Under the pieces are notes generated by a model, which saw only the letters and a program-made list of their open reading frames with translations, was not told the origin of the DNA and ran no database searches. Positions 35,216 through 35,337 of a DNA stretch of 35,337 nt are shown one piece after another (positions within the stretch are counted from its first letter, which is position 1; each line of letters opens with the position of its first letter). The stretch comes from Saccoglossus kowalevskii (taxonomy: Eukaryota; Hemichordata; Enteropneusta; Harrimaniidae): positions 86,057 through 121,393 of the forward strand of contig NW_003151762.1 of the NCBI RefSeq assembly GCF_000003605.2, read 5' to 3'. The position numbers and the translations under genes are program-made.

Positions 35216-35337
35216 AGGGGCGCGCCGTGTTTAGTACAAAGAAGGGGGCGAGTGAATCAACAAACATTTTCCGCCTTGTGTCGAATATTGTGTTAAGGTA
35301 GAGATGCAGTTTATTTGTGAATTTCAATCAAAAATAG
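35216..35337. mobile_element. Possible edge of a DNA transposon, cut by window end
   Basis: CAGGGGCGCGCCGTG begins a locally GC-rich run, followed by AAGAAGGGGGCGAGTG. This combination, CAGGGGCG followed some 20-30 bases later by a G-tract and GC, resembles the terminal sequence of hAT-like elements. The partner end would lie outside the window, so neither inverted repeats nor a target-site duplication can be checked here. Confidence 0.25.

Overview
This is an AT-rich, gene-poor stretch of a metazoan nuclear genome. It has long non-coding spans, microsatellites, tandem repeats, worn transposon fragments and only one convincing protein-coding gene. There are no operons or bacterial signals. 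A mollusc (or a related lophotrochozoan) is my best guess, from the style of the interspersed repeats: palindromic elements with ends like ACTGTAAAATACTT, the divergent array at about 30.1-30.8 kb, and an LDASKAFDR-type non-LTR retrotransposon remnant. This is an inference from remembered repeat style, not a database result.

Layout. 1-918 is a G/T-rich minisatellite. 1796-2028 is a compound ATTT/ATTC/ATTT microsatellite. About 2.0-23.1 kb is essentially a gene desert, holding only a possible hAT-type ORF remnant near 6.5-6.8 kb and a small GC-rich island near 18.4 kb. At 23.1-23.4 kb a small GC-rich direct-repeat cluster has been split by a roughly 95-bp element with terminal inverted repeats. 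23753-23908 is a short broken ORF of uncertain origin. 25080-25265 and 26396-26610 are two short palindromic elements sharing ACTGTAA...TTACAGT ends.

The gene is at 27650-29866 (+). It is an uninterrupted 738-codon otopetrin-like (OTOP family) proton channel with 12 predicted membrane segments and an acidic loop between the two halves. Just upstream lies a three-copy tandem repeat of about 76 bp. Each copy carries a splice-acceptor-like pyrimidine/AG element and a very short upstream ORF. A poly(A) signal lies 100 bases past the stop.

Downstream, the DNA is rich in duplications: a divergent array (about 30.1-30.8 kb), a nearly identical 369-bp tandem duplication (31584-32320), and a second tandem duplication containing long TCTG/TCCG microsatellites (32742-33295). 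A decayed reverse transcriptase of a CR1/Jockey-like LINE lies on the minus strand at about 33.48-33.93 kb. The last 120 bases may hold the edge of a DNA transposon. I see no credible novel multi-gene system. The most noteworthy features are the single-exon channel gene with its triplicated acceptor/uORF leader, and the cluster of young tandem duplications around it.
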